Notes: generated by a model from the letters alone, not told the origin. Counted from the first letter of the stretch, positions 28,792 through 36,500 are shown. The stretch is DNA of 41,582 bases from an uncultured Bacteroidales bacterium (GCA_902786725.1 CADADP010000018.1:1-41582), one strand, 5' to 3'. Made by a program: numbers and translations.

Positions 28792-28822
28792 CAAAGTTAC
28801 GGAAAAACGAGCGCAGAACAAA
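28792..28822 (-). promoter_or_regulatory. Promoter of the 27488-28687 dockerin gene
   Basis: Minus-strand TAACTTTG (-7, 28792-28799) and TTTG (-33, 28819-28822) are 19 bases apart. The spacer is occupied by the first copy of the 21-bp direct repeat. Leader length about 100 bases. Confidence 0.6.
28796..28816 (+). repeat. 21-bp direct repeat, copy 1
   Basis: It begins GTTACGGAAAAACGAGC and ends GCAG. It is identical to copy 2 at 28881-28901, with start-to-start spacing of 85 bases (about eight helical turns). It overlaps the spacer of a promoter. Confidence 0.75.
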
Positions 28823-28880
28823 AAGAACTTGTTCTTTTTTTATGCCGAGTGCCGTGTAACTTCGCCACCCCAGTGGCAAC

Positions 28881-28901
28881 GTTACGGAAAAACGAGCGCA
28901 G
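28881..28901 (+). repeat. 21-bp direct repeat, copy 2
   Basis: Identical to copy 1 at 28796-28816, but without a CAAA -7 element beside it, so it is not simply a duplicated promoter. Confidence 0.75.
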
Positions 28902-29018
28902 GTCACTTCTACCGGACCTCGGCATCGAAGAGGTCATAAGGTAATGCGCGTCGGAGAAGAACCTCCGCGCGCCGGCCATTCAAAATTGCTTGCCGTCGGG
29001 TCTAACGACCCACTTTGC

Positions 29019-29054
29019 CAAAAAAAGAGAGGCACGCTTTCGAGCGCGCCTCTC
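29019..29054 (-). terminator. Rho-independent terminator after the first cohesin-like gene
   Basis: GAGAGGC-A-CGCT-TTCG-AGCG-C-GCCTCTC hairpin (29027-29054) followed on the minus strand by seven T residues. It lies 28 bases past the stop of the 29082 gene. Confidence 0.85.
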
Positions 29055-29081
29055 GGGAAATTCTCTTAAGTGTTAGCGTGA

Positions 29082-29816
29082 TTATTTCACAACCTTCTGA
29101 GATGCCTTTGTGCCATCATCATAAGTGGTAACCACCACGTTCACGCCCTGGAACGGCTCGTTGCTCTCAACGCCCAGCAGGTTCACGTACTTCACTTCCT
29201 TCACGGCCTTGTCGCCTGCGATTGTCTCAATCACGTCGGTTGATACTGGAAGGTCATCAAGAACTGTGGTCTTGGAACCCGACTTGTCAGAGTAGCGCAT
29301 GTTGTACATATACATTTTGCCTCCGGCTGTGGGGTCAGCAGGTGCTGCGGCGCGAACCTTTGCTGCGGCCTTCGACGGGTCAAAGTCATCGGCGGCGATT
29401 ACCTTGAGCTCCATGAAGCAGTAGTCCTTGTTTGTTTCGTAGAAGTTTTCTTTAGGATCTCCGGTCCACTTAGCCCACATCAGAGAAAGGGCGCCTATGT
29501 CGTTAACTTCAGTCTCGGGGTCGTCAACTGTAAGAACCTTCGACTCGTTAATCATCCAAGAAGGATAGATTTCGTTCTCATCATCGTCGAACGATACGTG
29601 ATACTTACCCTTGGTCTTGCCCCAGCTCAGTCCTTCGGGAAGAAGGATACGGCACTGGAATCCGCCCATTTCAAATTCGGTGATACCGCGAAGTTGAATA
29701 GTCTTGGTCTCTCCCGGGTTAATCTCAAAGTCAGGAACATAAAGTCTGTTCTCGGCAAATGCGTTCATCGAAACTATTGCCAGACCAGCCAACAAAAGAT
29801 GTTTAATTGTCTTCAT
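29082..29816 (-). CDS. Secreted cohesin-like protein with T9SS-type C-terminal tail (copy 1)
   Basis: 244 residues. Sec signal peptide (about 1-21, NAFA). Residues about 22-180 form a beta-sandwich whose landmarks fit Bacteroidetes cohesin-type domains: FEINPGETKTIQL, then GGFQCRILLPEGLSW and GALSLMWAKW. Cohesins bind dockerins, and four dockerin proteins are encoded around it. Residues 204-244 (VKYVNLLGVES, GVNVVVTTYDDGT, QKVVK) resemble the Por-secretion/T9SS type A sorting tail, which would lead to export and attachment at the cell surface. Its paralogue at 32980 has the same tail. No dockerin and no catalytic motif. The cohesin call rests on pattern only; a different CBM2/CBM3-like sandwich is possible. 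Confidence 0.72.
   Translation of the reverse strand: MKTIKHLLLAGLAIVSMNAFAENRLYVPDFEINPGETKTIQLRGITEFEMGGFQCRILLPEGLSWGKTKGKYHVSFDDDENEIYPSWMINESKVLTVDDPETEVNDIGALSLMWAKWTGDPKENFYETNKDYCFMELKVIAADDFDPSKAAAKVRAAAPADPTAGGKMYMYNMRYSDKSGSKTTVLDDLPVSTDVIETIAGDKAVKEVKYVNLLGVESNEPFQGVNVVVTTYDDGTKASQKVVK
29119..29210 (-). repeat. 92-bp tail-coding repeat, copy 1
   Basis: Identical base for base to 33017-33108. It encodes most of the conserved C-terminal tail of the cohesin-like protein, while the rest of the two genes is clearly diverged. Confidence 0.9.
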
Positions 29817-29874
29817 AATGTTTTTTAAATTTAAATAGTTAATATTGAATTAATTTATTTCCCTTTCGCTTTTA

Positions 29875-29911
29875 ATCTTGCCCTAAGCCACTCATCGGCT
29901 TAGGGCAAGAT
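29875..29911 (-). terminator. Hairpin after the 887-residue dockerin protein gene
   Basis: A perfect 15-bp stem (ATCTTGCCCTAAGCC with its complement) and a 7-base loop lie 15 bases past the stop. It is followed on the minus strand by a short A/T-rich stretch only. Confidence 0.75.
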
Positions 29912-29925
29912 GTGTTATCTCAGTG

Positions 29926-32589
29926 TTAGTTGCCCATTACTTGGTTGGCCAGTGCCACCACGTCGCCTATGTTCACCTCACCATCGTTGTTAAGGTCGGC
30001 GGCTTCCTTATTGAATCCTTCGGTAGTCTCGCCCATCGCGAAGTTGGCCAGTGCCACCACGTCGCTCACGTTCACTTCGCCATCGCCGTTCACGTCGCCG
30101 AGTTGCACTGTCGATGCCTCGGTGATGCTCACAGGGAACAACTGAGCCTTATTATTGTAGTAGTCGCCAAACACGGCCACAATGTCGTAGGTCTTCTCAG
30201 CGTCGATGCCCTCGAGCAGACCTGTAGCCTGCTTGTCGAACACCTGTATCGTGTCGTTGTCCACACCAATCACGTAATTGTTGCCCTGAAGCTCTATCTG
30301 CACTCCCTTAATCTTCACAAGATCCCACTTGTGTTTCAGCGCTGCAATCTCGGCCACGGTGGTCTCCAGCGGCTGGGCCTCTGCCTCGCTCTTCGATATC
30401 TGCAGACCGTCCAAATTGGTCACATTCTCTATTGCCTTGAACTCGGGCATCTGGTGATACCTCGCGAAGTTGAGCTTGATGTCGCCGTTAAGAACCTCGT
30501 TCACGTTCAGTGCCAAGCCGGTCTGATACAGTGCTGTGGCCTCCGAACCCTCGCGGATGCAGATGTAGTTGCCGGCGGCATACACCACTTGAGCGTTGGT
30601 CAGCTGCAGGTTCACGTTGTCTTTGTCGCTTGTCCATGCGTTAGTCTCGGCTATTGTGGCGTCGGTGTAAGTGATCACCAGCTCTCCGTCGGTCACTGCA
30701 AAGTCGCTGATTTCCCATGTTCCTGCGCTTGCGCTCGTGCTGATGTAGTGGAATGCCAGTTGCACTTTCTTGCCCTTGTAGGCCGAGAGGTCAACCTCAC
30801 ACTTCTCGAACGTCCAGCTCTGGCTTGCGGGATACGTGATGGCCACGTTTTGCCATTCTCCGCCCACTTCCTTCACCTGAAGCGTAGCCTCGGTTGCGAA
30901 GTTCTCCACAGCCGCAAATTTGTTCAGCGCGTGGTTGAATGTCAGAGTCGGGGCTTTTGCTCCGGTCATGTCGATGATGGGCGACACCAGACGCGATTCA
31001 GATGCGTTCGCGGTGTTGTTGGTGTATGCGCTTGCCTTCGCTCCGTAGCGCGAGTCGTGCGACCACACGTAGGTCAGTCCTTCGGGCAGTGTCACGTTCT
31101 CAATCTTGAACTTGCCCAGACCGTCGGTCTTGAAGTTCTCAATGTAGTCGAGCGTCACAGTCTCAGTGCCGGTGTATGTGTAAGTGGCACTTGCGATGCC
31201 GCTCTGATTGCCGTTGCCGTCGATGGCTATAGCCTTCACTGTGGTGGTCTTGCCACTCACCACTATCGGCGCGCTATACACTGTCGAATTAGCGGTAGGA
31301 GCGCTCCCGTCCACTGTGTAGCGGATTGTGGTGCCTGCCTCTGATGTGATTGTCACAGTCAGGTCCTGCTCAAAGTCCTGGCTGGCGGGGGTGATAACCG
31401 GATTGGCTATGCCCGATGCGCTTTGCCATGTGAATGTGAAGTTGGCGAAGAGTGCGCTGCTTTTCGAACGGATACCCACGTAAGGATAGTCACCGCTGAT
31501 TACCAGCTCGTTCGATGTTCCGTTGGTTATTTCGCCCAGCAACTCACCCTGTTTCTCACTGTCGTAAAGCTCAGTTGCGTCGGCGTAGGCCGATGTCTTG
31601 CCATAAACCGAGATTACGCGTCCCGACGCGGTGTTTGCTCCCCACTCAACAGCCACCTTGGCGATTTTGCCGCCCGATGTGGTGGTAACGATACCGGAGT
31701 TGCTGTTGTTTGTGCGCAACTGAACGTAACCGTCGCTGGTCTTAGCTGCGTTGGCAAAATACACTGCGCCCGAATTCTTGGTGATGTTAGCTGTCTCAAC
31801 GTAAGCAGCAGCCTTATCGGCAACTATGTCGGCACCGGTGATCTCGTCTTCTGTGCCTTCAACATCAACTTCAGCCTCGCCAAACTTGATGGTTGCTCTG
31901 GCCACGCCGCTACTCTTGCCGTTAACTGTGGCTATCGCGCTTACCACCACTTCCTCGGCCTGCTTGGCCACAGTCACCGATGAGCCGCTCGGGCTGTTCA
32001 GCGTGGGATCGGTTCCGTCGAGTGTGTAGTTAAATGTAGCGTTGGCGTCGGCGTGAGTGAATGTCACCGTAGCGTCGCCGGTGAATGCGCCGGCCGAGTT
32101 CTTCGCGCCACTAACGCTGATTGTGGGGGCGTCAACAACCGCCTCGCCTGCCACGTATGTCACCGAAACATTTGTGATTCTCACCTGTCCGTTAGTAGCC
32201 GTGCCGGTGTTACCCACTGCGAACTCGGCCGATGTGCCGCTAACGGCCACAGCTGTTCCCGATGTCGCGTTCACCAGAGTACCTGTGTTAGACACAGTGT
32301 AAGTGACCGTTACCGACTGCAACGATGCTCCGTTCGAAGCCGTAATCTTCAGACTGGCCTGCTCGTTCTGGTAGAATCGCCAGTTTGTGCCGGTTGTGTA
32401 ATACTTGCCGGTGTTGCCACCGCCCACAGCCTCCAGCGTGATGTAATTGTCCATCGTGATGGTGCTGTACTGCGTGCCGTTCACCCAGCCATTAGCGCTC
32501 GCATAGTCGCTGATAGCGGTTTCCACCGTTACTGCCGCAGCCCCCAGGGCCACTACAGCCATTAATAATAGAGTAAAAAGTTTTCTCAT
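29926..32589 (-). CDS. Large secreted multidomain adhesin-like protein with C-terminal dockerin
   Basis: 887 residues. Signal peptide about 1-20, then an N-terminal beta-sandwich (about 22-150). A chitobiase/hexosaminidase C-terminal-like module covers about 157-235 (FNYTLDGTDPT) and a further sandwich about 250-390. A second chitobiase-like module covers about 395-475 (TIRYTVDGSAPTANSTVYS). A choice-of-anchor-J/cleaved-adhesin-like module covers about 480-635 (SRLVSPIIDMTG, TWEISDFAVT), and an OB-fold-like region about 640-825. The dockerin is at residues 829-887 with DVNGDGEVNVSD and DLNNDGEVNIGD calcium loops. No enzyme motif is seen. The dockerin is almost the same as those of the 34161 and 36501 proteins although the rest is unrelated, so it is a shared docking tag. 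Promoter at 32734-32766; leader about 140 bases. Confidence 0.82.
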   Translation of the reverse strand: MRKLFTLLLMAVVALGAAAVTVETAISDYASANGWVNGTQYSTITMDNYITLEAVGGGNTGKYYTTGTNWRFYQNEQASLKITASNGASLQSVTVTYTVSNTGTLVNATSGTAVAVSGTSAEFAVGNTGTATNGQVRITNVSVTYVAGEAVVDAPTISVSGAKNSAGAFTGDATVTFTHADANATFNYTLDGTDPTLNSPSGSSVTVAKQAEEVVVSAIATVNGKSSGVARATIKFGEAEVDVEGTEDEITGADIVADKAAAYVETANITKNSGAVYFANAAKTSDGYVQLRTNNSNSGIVTTTSGGKIAKVAVEWGANTASGRVISVYGKTSAYADATELYDSEKQGELLGEITNGTSNELVISGDYPYVGIRSKSSALFANFTFTWQSASGIANPVITPASQDFEQDLTVTITSEAGTTIRYTVDGSAPTANSTVYSAPIVVSGKTTTVKAIAIDGNGNQSGIASATYTYTGTETVTLDYIENFKTDGLGKFKIENVTLPEGLTYVWSHDSRYGAKASAYTNNTANASESRLVSPIIDMTGAKAPTLTFNHALNKFAAVENFATEATLQVKEVGGEWQNVAITYPASQSWTFEKCEVDLSAYKGKKVQLAFHYISTSASAGTWEISDFAVTDGELVITYTDATIAETNAWTSDKDNVNLQLTNAQVVYAAGNYICIREGSEATALYQTGLALNVNEVLNGDIKLNFARYHQMPEFKAIENVTNLDGLQISKSEAEAQPLETTVAEIAALKHKWDLVKIKGVQIELQGNNYVIGVDNDTIQVFDKQATGLLEGIDAEKTYDIVAVFGDYYNNKAQLFPVSITEASTVQLGDVNGDGEVNVSDVVALANFAMGETTEGFNKEAADLNNDGEVNIGDVVALANQVMGN

Positions 32590-32733
32590 AATAGTTTTTG
32601 AAATTATTTTAAAGTTTACTATTCTTTGCGCTGTAACTTTTAATGCTCAACATAATACTCTGTGATAAAAGCAACTAATACAACTCACATACAACTGTTT
32701 TGTGTTTCGTTTCACTATTACCCATAAGTTGTG

Positions 32734-32766
32734 CAAAGTTACTACTTTTCATTACCAAAAAGCAAA
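32734..32766 (-). promoter_or_regulatory. Promoter of the 887-residue dockerin protein gene
   Basis: Minus-strand TAACTTTG (-7, 32734-32741) and TTTG (-33, 32763-32766) are 21 bases apart. The same GTGCAAAGTTACT context occurs in the promoter at 97-129. Confidence 0.65.
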
Positions 32767-32853
32767 TTTTTTAGCACTTTTTTTTAGTTTTTCTTGAAAA
32801 TAATCCAAATTTCCCTGTTTTATAACATAAATCCTTAACACACATGCGCCAAA

Positions 32854-32904
32854 CCCATAGTCTCATAAGCCCCATAGGTCTCATACGTTCTATAAGCCCT
32901 ATAA
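32854..32904. repeat. Degenerate tandem repeat rich in CCCATAG / CATAAG units
   Basis: Two near-copies of 17 to 18 bases (CCCATAGTCTCATAAGC and CCCATAGGTCTCATACGT) are followed by a partial third. A 13-base piece, ATAGGTCTCATAC (32874-32886), recurs inverted at 10786-10798 in the susC control region. Confidence 0.5.
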
Positions 32905-32925
32905 TGAAGTTTGCCATAAATAGTA

Positions 32926-32953
32926 AGAGAGACACGCAGTTGCGTGCCTCTCT
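32926..32953 (-). terminator. Hairpin after the second cohesin-like gene
   Basis: AGAGAG-A-CACGCA pairs with TGCGTG-C-CTCTCT across a 2-base loop, 27 bases past the stop. Confidence 0.7.
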
Positions 32954-32979
32954 GAATCTCTTTTTGTGTGATAGTGCGA

Positions 32980-33699
32980 TTACTTCACGATCTTCTGAGC
33001 CGACTTAGTGCCATCCTCATAAGTGGTAACCACCACGTTCACGCCCTGGAACGGCTCGTTGCTCTCAACGCCCAGCAGGTTCACGTACTTCACTTCCTTC
33101 ACGGCCTTCTCACCGGCAATGGTCTCGATAACCTCAGTGTTAACCAGCAGGTCGGGAACTACAGTAGTCTTCTCACCGGCCCAGTCACTATACCTCATGT
33201 TGTACATGAGTAGGTCCTGAGAATTGTCATAGTCGGCAGCTGCCGTAACCTTAAGAATCATGAAAGTGTAAACCTTGCCAGGCTCATAATATTTGGCGTA
33301 ATTACCATCCGGATCTGAGGGATCAGCATCTGGATTTCCGCCTGTAAACTTAGCCCACATCAGAGAAAGAGCGCCTGTGTCGTCAACACCTGCAGTCTCG
33401 GGATCGTCAACGGTAAGAACCTTCGACTCGTTAATCATAAATACCGGATAGATTTCGTTCTCATCATCGTCGAACGATTGGTGGTATTTACCCTTAATCT
33501 TGCCCCAAGTCAGTCCTGCCGGAGCTTTGATACGGCACTGGAAACCTCCGAACCTCACGTCGGTAATACCTTTGAGCTCGATCTGCTTGGTCTCGCCGGG
33601 ATTGATTGTGAAAGGCTCAATAAACAGTCTGCTCTCTGCAAACGCGTTCATTGCAACGAGAGCCAAACCAATAACGAATAGTCTCTTAATCGCTTTCAT
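32980..33699 (-). CDS. Secreted cohesin-like protein with T9SS-type C-terminal tail (copy 2)
   Basis: 239 residues from the ATG at 33699. The frame extends six codons further to 33717, but MKAIKRLFVIGLALVAMNAF matches the start of copy 1. It is paralogous to the 29082 protein over its full length: FTINPGETKQIEL, GGFQCRIKAPAGLTWGK, SFDDDENEIYP, SKVLTVDDPET and GALSLMWAKFTGG. Residues about 199-239 are the same T9SS-like tail. The loop after the MWAK block differs and carries a short Asp/Pro/Gly-rich insert, so the two may bind different partners. It has its own promoter at 33929-33959 and a long leader of about 220 bases, unlike copy 1. Confidence 0.72.
   Translation of the reverse strand: MKAIKRLFVIGLALVAMNAFAESRLFIEPFTINPGETKQIELKGITDVRFGGFQCRIKAPAGLTWGKIKGKYHQSFDDDENEIYPVFMINESKVLTVDDPETAGVDDTGALSLMWAKFTGGNPDADPSDPDGNYAKYYEPGKVYTFMILKVTAAADYDNSQDLLMYNMRYSDWAGEKTTVVPDLLVNTEVIETIAGEKAVKEVKYVNLLGVESNEPFQGVNVVVTTYEDGTKSAQKIVK
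33017..33108 (-). repeat. 92-bp tail-coding repeat, copy 2
   Basis: Identical to 29119-29210. See the copy 1 entry. Confidence 0.9.
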
Positions 33700-33928
33700 A
33701 ATGTAAAATTTTTTCAAATTGTTTTGTTTTTAGTTATTAATAATAAAATCTCAAAGTCTTGTCTCGCTTGTTCCACGACCGCCTTCTCACCTCTTGTGAT
33801 GCGCTGTCGTGGCGCGTAAAACGCTCGTCTCCTCCAGTGCTCCGGCTTGTGCGGAATCACTCTCTTTCCGTTTTCTACACCTTTGCCATTCACTGAAGCC
33901 GCTTCTGCGGCCAACCTATTTTACACTG

Positions 33929-33959
33929 CAAATATATAGATTTTATTTTATACTGCAAA
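33929..33959 (-). promoter_or_regulatory. Promoter of the second cohesin-like gene
   Basis: Minus-strand TATATTTG (-7, 33929-33936) and TTTG (-33, 33956-33959) are 19 bases apart. Confidence 0.6.
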
Positions 33960-34071
33960 AAAAATCACAAATATTTCTCACTTTTTTTAAAAAAATCCAA
34001 TTCGGCCCTAAAAATGCCGTATCCCACGCTCCTTTACCTGGTGTTTCTGTCCTGCTCCGGCGGGGCAGAAA

Positions 34072-34104
34072 GTTGGTGGCGAGCCGGCATGGCTCGCCAC
34101 CAAC
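34072..34104 (-). terminator. Hairpin after the 34161-36134 dockerin gene
   Basis: A perfect 14-bp stem (GTTGGTGGCGAGCC with its complement) and a 5-base loop lie 57 bases past the stop. A second GC-rich hairpin (CTGC..GCAG) is adjacent at about 34050-34068. Confidence 0.75.
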
Positions 34105-34160
34105 GGGTTATTTGGTTATTTTAAAGCGATTGGTCTTGCTTTTTCAGGACACTATGGCGA

Positions 34161-36134
34161 TTACGAACCCATCACATTGTTGGCCAGTTGCACCACGTCG
34201 CCTATGTTCACCTCGCCATCGTTGTTAAGGTCGGCGGCTTCCTTAATGAAACCTTCGGGTATCTCACCCATCGCGAAGTTGGCCAGTGCCACCACGTCGC
34301 TCACGTTCACTTCGCCATCACCGTTCACGTCGCCCAGCATCACGTCGTCCCATTCGCTGGTCTTAGCGTGAATCTCGAATGTGAGGCCGCGGAAACCATT
34401 GTTGAGGCGCGCCAGTTTGTTCACGCGCAGGGTGTGGGTGCCGGCCGGCAGACGCACGTTCTGGTACTGGTTGCCCAGCGATGCGTCGGTCGAGTATTTG
34501 GGGATACCCGGTGTGTAGGCGTTGCCCAGATTCTGGTACGACCAGGTGTAGAGTGTATCGCTCGGAGTGCCGTCGGGCAGCAGTGTGCTGCGCCACTTGG
34601 TCTTGTCGGGCAACACGTCGTTAAAGAACTCGTCGGCTGTGTAGGCTGCTTCCCTGAATTGGTCGCCCGTGTTGTGACCGCCAAGCAGCACATCGTCGTC
34701 CTTAATCATCTCGGGGTAAGAGGTCTGGTTGGTCTTCAGAGGCTTGCCGTCAAGCTCCAACACGTAGGCCTGAGCGTAGCGCTTGGGCCACACTACCGAG
34801 CCTATGCCTTCAATTTTTTGGCGTGGACCGTTCGAACCCCAGCCCGGCTCGATGATGCGGGCGTCACCGTAGTTTGCGAATGTGGCGATGTTGATGTCGG
34901 CCTCGCAGTCCTCGGGCACGCTGAATGTGTAGTCATACCATGTGCCGAAGAAGTCTTGTGCCTCTTTCTTGGTAACCACCTCTTTTTCGGCCCAGCCCAT
35001 ATCGGTAAGCTTTTGCCATGCGGAAAATATCTGGCTTGTGTAGTTGGTCGAGCCCTTGAATTTGAAGTCGCCTATTGTCACTCCGCCATCTATTCCCACG
35101 GCATTTATGCTGTCCTGATCCAAGCGGTAGGGCTGATTGTGGTTATAAACATGGTTGGAGGCGCTGATAAATTCATCGCTGTGGTAAGCCTCGTCGCGGC
35201 CGCCCATGTCGTATTCAAACCATGGAAGCACATAGTTGCTGCCTATGCGGTATTCGCGGTTAAGGTTTCCGTGATCAGTTGTTTTGTCGTCAACATACCA
35301 CGAGTAAAGTCCCATGCCGAAGATTTCCACCTTCACGCCATCCTGACCCGAGCCCTTGAGGGTGATGCGCATAGCATAAGTGGGGTTGTACGACAGACTG
35401 TCGGCGGTGGCCCACAGGGTGTGAACGTCGCCATCGGTGTGAATCGGGTCAAATCCGAAGCCGGCGTTCTTGCCGTTGGGGGTGAGTGGTGTGCCCGAAG
35501 GAACAGTCCAGTACTGCGGGTGTCCGTCCTGGCCGTTCTCGGCGATGCCGAGAAGCTCAATTACTGGAGTAATTTCCACATCCTCGCCATAGTCGCTCCA
35601 GGCGCGAATCTTCAGGCAGGCCCAGCCAAAGAATGCGCCGCTCCATGCGCGCTGATTTGGGTGCCAGCCGTCGCTGTTGGTGGTGAGCACCATGTCGCCA
35701 CCCCATGAGTCGGCCTCAAGGATGTAACCGCGGGCGTGGCTCAGTCCGTCGTTGGCCTGGTAGCCGCGGTTGTCGGTGGGAGTGGGTTGTGAGCCGTAAG
35801 GATAAGAGACGTAGGTTATGCATCCGTCGCCGGGAAACGCCTCGGGCATCTCAAAGGCATTCACCACGTCGAATTTCTCCTCCGGACGTGATGTACCTGT
35901 GTTCAGATAAGGCTGGCTCGGGTTGCAGTCGAGTTCGCCCAGTGAGTTAACGTACCACACCCAGTCACTGTTGTGCTTGTAACCGTCTTGGTTGGCTTCG
36001 GCATCTCGTTCAATGAAAATCGTACGCTTCTCGATGCCGTAACGCTCAGGAAGGTCGTGGATTCCGCCCTTGGCGTTGACGCTCAAGGCGGTAATTGCGC
36101 AAACTGCAATCAAAAAAGTAGTTCTAAATTTCAT
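34161..36134 (-). CDS. Secreted CBM6/35-like protein with C-terminal dockerin (paralogue B)
   Basis: 657 residues. The signal peptide (about 1-22, SVNA) is the same as in the 36501 protein. Residues about 25-290 are a first beta-rich region (SWGGDMVLTTNSDGWHPNQ; VEITPVIELLG). Residues about 300-590 look like a CBM6/CBM35-type sugar-binding sandwich. It has the usual order of YVLPWFEYDMGGRDEAYHS, YRLDQDS, GTWYDYTFSVPEDCEADI, YVLELDGKPL and AGTHTLRVNKLA. The dockerin at 599-657 has calcium loops DVNGDGEVNVSD and DLNNDGEVNIGD. No catalytic residues are recognisable. It is a tandem paralogue of the 36501 protein and shares its C-terminal half with the shorter 27488 protein. The family name is a pattern-based inference. 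Confidence 0.82.
   Translation of the reverse strand: MKFRTTFLIAVCAITALSVNAKGGIHDLPERYGIEKRTIFIERDAEANQDGYKHNSDWVWYVNSLGELDCNPSQPYLNTGTSRPEEKFDVVNAFEMPEAFPGDGCITYVSYPYGSQPTPTDNRGYQANDGLSHARGYILEADSWGGDMVLTTNSDGWHPNQRAWSGAFFGWACLKIRAWSDYGEDVEITPVIELLGIAENGQDGHPQYWTVPSGTPLTPNGKNAGFGFDPIHTDGDVHTLWATADSLSYNPTYAMRITLKGSGQDGVKVEIFGMGLYSWYVDDKTTDHGNLNREYRIGSNYVLPWFEYDMGGRDEAYHSDEFISASNHVYNHNQPYRLDQDSINAVGIDGGVTIGDFKFKGSTNYTSQIFSAWQKLTDMGWAEKEVVTKKEAQDFFGTWYDYTFSVPEDCEADINIATFANYGDARIIEPGWGSNGPRQKIEGIGSVVWPKRYAQAYVLELDGKPLKTNQTSYPEMIKDDDVLLGGHNTGDQFREAAYTADEFFNDVLPDKTKWRSTLLPDGTPSDTLYTWSYQNLGNAYTPGIPKYSTDASLGNQYQNVRLPAGTHTLRVNKLARLNNGFRGLTFEIHAKTSEWDDVMLGDVNGDGEVNVSDVVALANFAMGEIPEGFIKEAADLNNDGEVNIGDVVQLANNVMGS
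34168..34364 (-). repeat. Dockerin cassette, about 197 bp, copy 1
   Basis: It differs from 36508-36704 at about five positions. A third, more diverged copy lies at about 29930-30105. It encodes the two calcium-binding repeats. Confidence 0.85.
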
Positions 36135-36265
36135 ACCTTCAAATATTTGTTAATTATTGACTTTGGTTATATAAAGTGTTTTGGTTTTGCGTTAATGAAC
36201 CGAGTGTAATTCCTCTACAATTCACAAAGGTAGATAAAAATACTTAAAAATCAAAAAAACTTTCG
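36061..36265 (-). repeat. Promoter plus signal-peptide duplication, copy 1
   Basis: About 205 bases covering the promoter, the leader and the first 20 or so codons. It is almost the same as 38425-38631; differences are a few substitutions and a 2-base indel in an A-run. Confidence 0.85.
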
Positions 36266-36500
36266 AAATTTTTTCTCTGGGGATTTTTTTCTCGCGAGAG
36301 ATCCGCGAAAGTTAAAATAAGAAGTGCGAAAGGTTCTCCTGTTAAGAGTTAGCCCCCGAAACACGAAAAAATATGCGGAGCGGTCACCTTTCGCAACCGC
36401 CCCGCTCTTTAACAGGGTTCTATTAACTTGTAGAACACTTCTTTACGGATGTTGTAAAATCTCTTGAAGTTTCGTACCTTGATTAACCTGATTCAAGTCG
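36135..36500. other. Intergenic gap with promoter and terminator
   Basis: 366 bases with no gene. It contains the duplicated promoter of the 34161 gene and, on the minus strand, the terminator of the 36501 gene: GCGGAGCGGT (36375-36384) pairs with ACCGCCCCGC (36396-36405) with one mismatch and is followed by a T-run (A-run 36365-36371 on the plus strand). Confidence 0.6.
36225..36255 (-). promoter_or_regulatory. Promoter of dockerin paralogue B
   Basis: Minus-strand TACCTTTG (-7, 36225-36232) and TTTG (-33, 36252-36255) are 19 bases apart. It is duplicated upstream of the 36501 gene. Confidence 0.6.

Larger units (their letters stand above)
28688..29081. other. Intergenic gap with promoter, duplicated 21-bp element and terminator
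   Basis: 394 bases, no convincing gene. It holds the promoter of the 27488-28687 gene, two perfect copies of a 21-bp element (28796-28816 and 28881-28901), an imperfect GTAAC...GTTAC hairpin (28856-28885) and the terminator of the next gene (29019-29054). Confidence 0.5.
32590..32979. other. Intergenic gap with promoter, degenerate ATAG repeats and terminator
   Basis: 390 bases with no gene. It holds the promoter and AT-rich leader of the 29926-32589 gene, a degenerate tandem repeat at 32854-32904 and the terminator of the 32980 gene. Confidence 0.5.
33700..34160. other. Long structured leader, promoter and terminator region
   Basis: 461 bases without a secure gene. On the minus strand the leader of the cohesin-like gene (about 33700-33924) contains CCACGAC (33806-33812) paired with GTCGTGG (33773-33779) and a GCCGC-AGAA-GCGGC hairpin (33898-33911). 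A 66-codon frame opening with TTG (33914 to 33714) spans it; I do not call it a gene. The terminator of the 34161 gene lies at 34072-34104. Confidence 0.45.

Noticed and set aside
28797-28979. 60-codon minus-strand frame upstream of the first dockerin gene
   Set aside because: It covers the promoter and repeated 21-bp element; composition does not look coding and there is no plausible initiation context.
34188-35708. Long plus-strand frame (506 codons) opposite dockerin paralogue B
   Set aside because: Shadow of a real gene: no signal peptide or recognisable domain, while the minus strand has both. The same holds for 29923-31344 and 15460-17382.
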